A stretch of DNA of 64,000 nt from the NCBI GenBank assembly GCA_015143295.1, contig CM026559.1, positions 17,746,826-17,810,825 of the forward strand. Reading direction: 5' to 3'. Shown in pieces: positions 50,301 through 56,300 of the stretch (position 1 is the stretch's first letter; every line of letters begins with the position of its first letter). The notes below the pieces were generated by a model that searched no databases, was not told the origin of the DNA, and was given only the letters and a program-made list of their open reading frames with translations. Source of the stretch: Tetracentron sinense. Lineage: Eukaryota > Streptophyta > Magnoliopsida > Trochodendrales > Trochodendraceae. The position numbers were made by a program, and so were the translations under genes.

Positions 50301-53300
50301 AAAGTATCCAAAACTCCTAGGGGGTATTTTGGATCGCGACACTCCATCCTTCACCTTCTCTCTTTTTCATTATCAGTTTTCTTTATTGCTTTACCTTTGT
50401 ATTGCTTGTTTTATTTCCTTATTGCATTTTGCGTTCCTTTGGTTTCTAGTCCTTCTCTAAAACCGTTTTTGAGAGCCCATCGTCTTCCTTTGGTGATTCT
50501 CTCTACATCAATCTAATGGTGTAGAGGAACCCCATTGAAAGGAGGAAGAGAAGCACTTTTTTTCCATTTCTGTACAGCTTAATTTTCGTTATTGCTTTCT
50601 TTTGATTCCTAGTCCATTTCTAGGTTTTTTCTTAGAGAGGTGTTAGCCTCGTTTCCCCTCTTTTGGCCAATTTCATCATTGCTAGGTTGACCTTACCCTA
50701 GGTTAATTGTAACCCCAATTAAATCCGTCAAAAACCTCGAAAACCAAGTTTCGGACTGTTACAAAACCAAATTCGTTCGAACGAATTTGATTTTCTTACA
50801 GTTACAGAATCAATTTCGTTCAAACCAGACCGATCTGGTTCGAATGAACTTGATGCTGTAAAGCTCTTTTGGGCCCCCAGACCTACCTTAGGTTAATTCT
50901 AACCATGGTTAAGTTGCCAGCCCTTTTTATGCTTCGAAGTGAGCCTAAACTACTTGTGCTCTAAAATGAGCCTAAACTACTTTTGCTCCAAAATGAGCCT
51001 AAACTACCATTTATTTAGACCCAAAACTTTGTCTCAATATTCGTATAAAAATAAATGATAATGTTAGAATTCATGTCATAATAAATGTCTCGGTGTTTTC
51101 TATGTTAATTAATGTCTTCAGATGTGTTTATGAAGTTCAAACAAAAGGAAATTGGAAGATAAGAAGAAATTCGGAGAAATGGAGCAAGTTGTTCGAACGG
51201 GCACCAAATTCGTTCGAACGACATGCGTGGAAAAATTCTGAAAATTTTCTAAAATCCGATTTTTTGAGAATTAAAAAGGGTTTAAGACTCCTAACCCTAT
51301 AAATAGATCATTACTCGAAGGTTTAGGGTTTCCTAAGCATTCTAAACCTAGTTTTGAAAGAGAGAGAAACCTAGGCTTTTGCAAAAGTTTTGGCTTGGAG
51401 AAGAAGAAGAGTTTGGAGATCAAGATCCAAGACCACTCAATCTTCTATGGGAATGCACGAGGGAAGTATAAAATACTTTCTTTTGTACGAGAATTTGTCA
51501 TTTTACATGTTTTTCATATTTCACTTCTAGCTAGCAAACATCCAGAATTTAAGGTTGGATACTATGTTCTTCTCATCTTGATAGGCATCCTTCTCCATAA
51601 CCTCTTCTCCCTCTCTACATATTTGCAATATACCCATTTCACACTAGAAATTAGTAAATTATTTAGTGGGAATTAAACTTTTCATACTGTGAGAAAAAAC
51701 TCTAACCTTTGTGAAGATATTCATAAGCAAGTTAACCATGGACGGATACGCAACATTCAAGATTGCCAGTCTTGTCATTGACCTCAAGACTATTTTACTG
51801 CTAGCCCTAGCTATAGAATTTAGCCTCTTCTTACGCAAAATTGGTTCCACAATTTCTTGCTCTTTCCCATAGTCTACGTAATCAAAAAGTAGAGTAGTGA
51901 ACATAAAATAGTAAAGGATATATCAGAATACCACAGGGCATCAACTGATTGAAATAATAGGAAAACATCCAACTAAAAATAATTGAAAATCCAAAAGATA
52001 GGCCATTGAAGCAAAGTCCAGATTTCCACTTAAGAAAATGATAAGCAGGAAAATGAGCAATCTTAATAAGCACTATGGTTCGAGCACACAGCTTAGTTGG
52101 TCGACATTCTGCACCACAAACATGAACTCATTACCTTAATTCCAGAGAACACCAATTATAAAAGATAAAAATAAAAAATAAAAAAATGAACTTTTGGCAA
52201 AATGATGGTGTTATATTCGTTATATTCTACTAAAAGTAAAACTCAATTCAGGTGCATGTGGCATTCAAATCTTATCACAACCTCCCCATTACATGACTGA
52301 ATTTATAAAGATAGGTAGAAGTAGCATGTCCTGATGGATATGCAGGATAAAGAAATACCTTGATTAGGAAATGTGTCGACAATGCTTACAACTCTATCCC
52401 TAGATATCCCATCCTTTTCATACATTCTGTGGACAATATTAATGATATCCTCGTGGTTTGGCTGCCTGGTCAACAAACAATCTTTCAGAAAAGAGAAATA
52501 AAACTTCATTGTCCACATAAAGACACTGTGGAATGCTATCAATGACAACACTCGGTCAAGATCAACAATAATTGAGACAACTCAGAAAGTAAGCACCAAC
52601 TAAGTTGGCAACTTATTCCAGAATGCATGTAACTACTCGCTTAACAAAGAACTTCAATAACAAGTTCAAGTATTATTACTAGCAAATTTTCATCTTTAAA
52701 ACATGTAACTTTGAGATTGTAATTTCCATAACGATGATGCTCTTTCAGTGTTTGAACTGAATGTCAGCATAACGATCTAGGATACATGAAAAATAAATTG
52801 TGCTCGTAATCATTCAGCTAATAGAATGTATAGATGTAAATGGCAGACAATCAAGAAGTTTATTGACCTTGCTGATTGTCCAAAGAAACTTCATTTATAA
52901 CAATATTTACTCTTCGTAGCCTTAACATTTGAGTGCAAAAATTTAATTCACAATGACAACTGTGCAAACAAACAAAACCAATTAAGCTCTATAACTGTAA
53001 ATGATATAACTTAGCTAATCCATGAAACTTTAAACATAATTAGTATAGTCCATCTTATAGTAGAATATCTATATATCAAATATATCGTAGAAATACTGAT
53101 TAACATAGTCCATCTTATAGTAGAATATCTATATATCAAATATATCGTAGAAATACTGATTAATAGCAATTTGCTAGGTATCGTAGTTTAATACCTAATG
53201 AGGTGAATCTAATGTAAGGCAATCATGGTGTCAAAAATCGACTCAATTCGCCCGAAGTTGACTAAATTGAGTCGACTCCGTGGTGTCCGAAGCGAAATGC

Positions 53301-56300
53301 ACTTGTATTTTAAAAATACTGAACTTCGGTAAACTTTGACCCAAACATAGAAAAAAGTGATGGGAAAATACAGAACTTCGGTGGAAGTTAACTGAAGTGT
53401 ACATAAAAAGTCGGTAAATTGAAGGGTTTAAGTTTTAACTTAAAAGGGTAATGCTAGTTCCACTTGCTTTAAACTTACTTTCTTCATAAGGAAAGACATG
53501 TGTCCCTAGCATTAACCTTATTATAATTATAGTTAGCTTTAGAAGAGAGTGTAACTTGCTAGCATTAACCTTATTATAAATTATAATTTTATTATTAGAG
53601 TATGGTTAGTATTAACCTTATTATATATAATAAATTTATTGTTAGTAGTTTATGCCCATATGGATTTTTAGTAATATTAAGAAATAAAATAATTTCCTAC
53701 TAGTATTTCATAAAATAAAAATTATTTAACTACACATCTCCTCCTCTTCACATATTGATTCAATCCTGTAAAAACATTGAGCTCATCAATTGCAGATTGA
53801 AACAGGTTTACAAACTAGATTGAATTTCAATTATTTACTTACTTTAATGTGTGTTCATAAGTTTTTCAGGTTTCTAAAACAATTAACATGGATAATCATT
53901 GAAAAATAAAGAGAATAAAATGGCCTTTCATACCCTTCAGTTGATAAAGAGGATAAAATATAGTTAATTTTTTTTAACAATATAAAGAAATATCAAGAGA
54001 TGAGGAAAGGAAGAGGAGGGAAAAAGTGAGAGAGAGTAGAGTACCTTGTGCATGCAAAAGGGGTAGAGGGGAGAGAACAAAAAGGACAAGGATCTCTTTT
54101 TAATTTACAGGAAACTGATTAGAAAATATAATAAACCTCTTATATAGGAAACCTTAAGAGATGACATTAGCAAAATGATTTTTAAAAAAAAAACATTAAT
54201 AAAAGAAGAAAACCCTTTACTACTACTGGTTAAATAAGGAGTTTTAATACTAACAATACTAGCATGATTTCTGAAGTTACAGTTCAACAAGATCAATGGC
54301 ATAAGTTGGTGAGCAAAAGTATGGTGGTTCCACACTATATATATATAATAACATAGCTTCATAATTTGCTGAAGGCACGGTTTGGAAAATGAAAAAGCAT
54401 AGTAATCCTAAAACATTCACGCACCAGTAAAATTTTTCCATCCTTCCATCGCGAATAAGGGGAGCATAAATTGTTGAAAAATCATTGCCTGTTACAATGA
54501 CAGGAACTCTATTTGTAACATCCTCTTCTCGCCAGTCTTGCCCAATACTAACTCTGGTGGGATTATCTGCCAAATTCATCAGAGTCCCAACAACAATTTG
54601 GTTGTTGACGGTCATTTGAGTGTTTCCTAGATGAGCACAAATGTGAAAATGTTTCAATATAAGATTTACTAAATAAAAGGACTTTGGACTTCATTTCAGT
54701 GCTTCTAAGATGAGCACAAATAAGTTTAATCATAATTTTTAAAAAATGGTTATTCAACTCAAATTTTCCAATAAAAATGACAATAGAACTCACCAAATCT
54801 GCCTAGGCCAGCATCAATATCATTGATCATCAAACAGCTCATCTTCCCCTGTTTTAATCAAGGAAAACCAAATAAAACTGCATTAAGAAAAAAGATAAGG
54901 AACTTTGAGAGTCATCCATGGATTCACTGAAATGAATATTAATTAAGCAGGCTTTTCAAAACAAAAACTGTTTACTAGAAAATCTGACGTAACCATTTCT
55001 TTAAGCATAAAATATGGCCCCTCATTAAGCTGAGCATCAGAGCATGTGGATGGTAAATCAAAAATCCCTAAAATCCAATAATTTTCAGTGCCTGGTTCTT
55101 TTATTTTCTTAGTGAATCTTTAAGTTACTAGGGTAAGGCATTTTGAAATTTTAATTTTACTCAAGGGTAGAGTCCTTTTTTTCCCAGTGGTAAGCTATAA
55201 TAAAAAACACATAAGTAAGAAGAAATAGTGGACAGCTGTGCAAAATGGCATTTTTGGTCTTTATCGTTCACTCGCCAGCAAATTCTGACAAAAGATGAGC
55301 AGCTAAAAGCAACCAGTTTTACATCATTCATCTCTTTAACAAACTTAGATTGTCCTTTATTGTTACACCCAGTTTTGAGCAAGTAAGGTTACTGAAACCA
55401 CTGTAGGAAAATTAAATATAATTTGAACGAGAATATTCGAAGATTGATCAGGAGGTCAATGTATTAAGCGAAAGAAATGTCGAAGAATATATCATATCAA
55501 CCAACAACTTATAACATCACAACTCTAGACATACATATAGTAGGTAGTGAAAGTAGAAAAGCTTATAACTTGGTTCTGGACCACTTTAGAAGCTGTTCTA
55601 TACCGTTCACGTATTAGTTTTCCAGGTTCTCCTGTAAAACAAAGTGCAAACAAAAATATATTAAAATAAATTCTCCAATACACAATTTAAATAGCCGGAA
55701 TGAAACAAAGCTTCTGTTAATCATGGATAAATACAACCTTGATAAATTTACCTTAGCAGGGGATAGCTTGTCAAAAGGTGCATGAAATGAGAGCGTACAT
55801 GATTATAACACCACCTATTGACGCCCAAAAAAAAAGCAATTCCGAGCTTTGTTTTGAACTAAACCTTCAAATATTGGGAAATAGGCCTTGAGATTCCAAG
55901 CTTTGTTTTGAACTAAACTTTCAAATATTGGAGAACAGGCCTTGAGATGCATGTGCCAGATCAATACATGATCTTATATTCAAGCATAAGCTCTTAACAT
56001 CTGTTTTTCTTAGTTACTGCTCTGGTAAAACACGGAGGAAAAACATGCTAGAAATGAATATTTTCACTCTTTTTATCCCAAGACTTAGATGAGATTACGG
56101 CATTCAAAATTCACCTTCTCATACCCAAGACATGTAACTGCCATAAGGGTGGTTGATAATTTTAATATATAATTCATCTACAAGACTACAACAGTCAACA
56201 GATAGCAGAATTACACGTCAACTTCAAACAAGCAGGAATATTTTCTCTATGCATATTTGAAAACAACCAAGAAACTCATCTTACCCGCTCTTTCGGATTC

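Larger units (their letters stand above)
41565..50341 (+). mobile_element. Solo LTR, family B, copy 2, holding two solo LTRs
   Basis: It begins TGTAGAACCCCAG and ends GGATCGCGACA with CTCCA at 41560-41564 and 50342-50346. Subtracting the two family A solo LTRs and the AATCG element leaves about 2.5-3 kb, the same size class as B1. No internal genes. Confidence 0.9.

Noticed and set aside
51659..51904. 81-residue minus-strand frame near exon F as an extra activase exon
   Set aside because: The sequence has no similarity to the activase lid, and exons F and G already join in phase without it.
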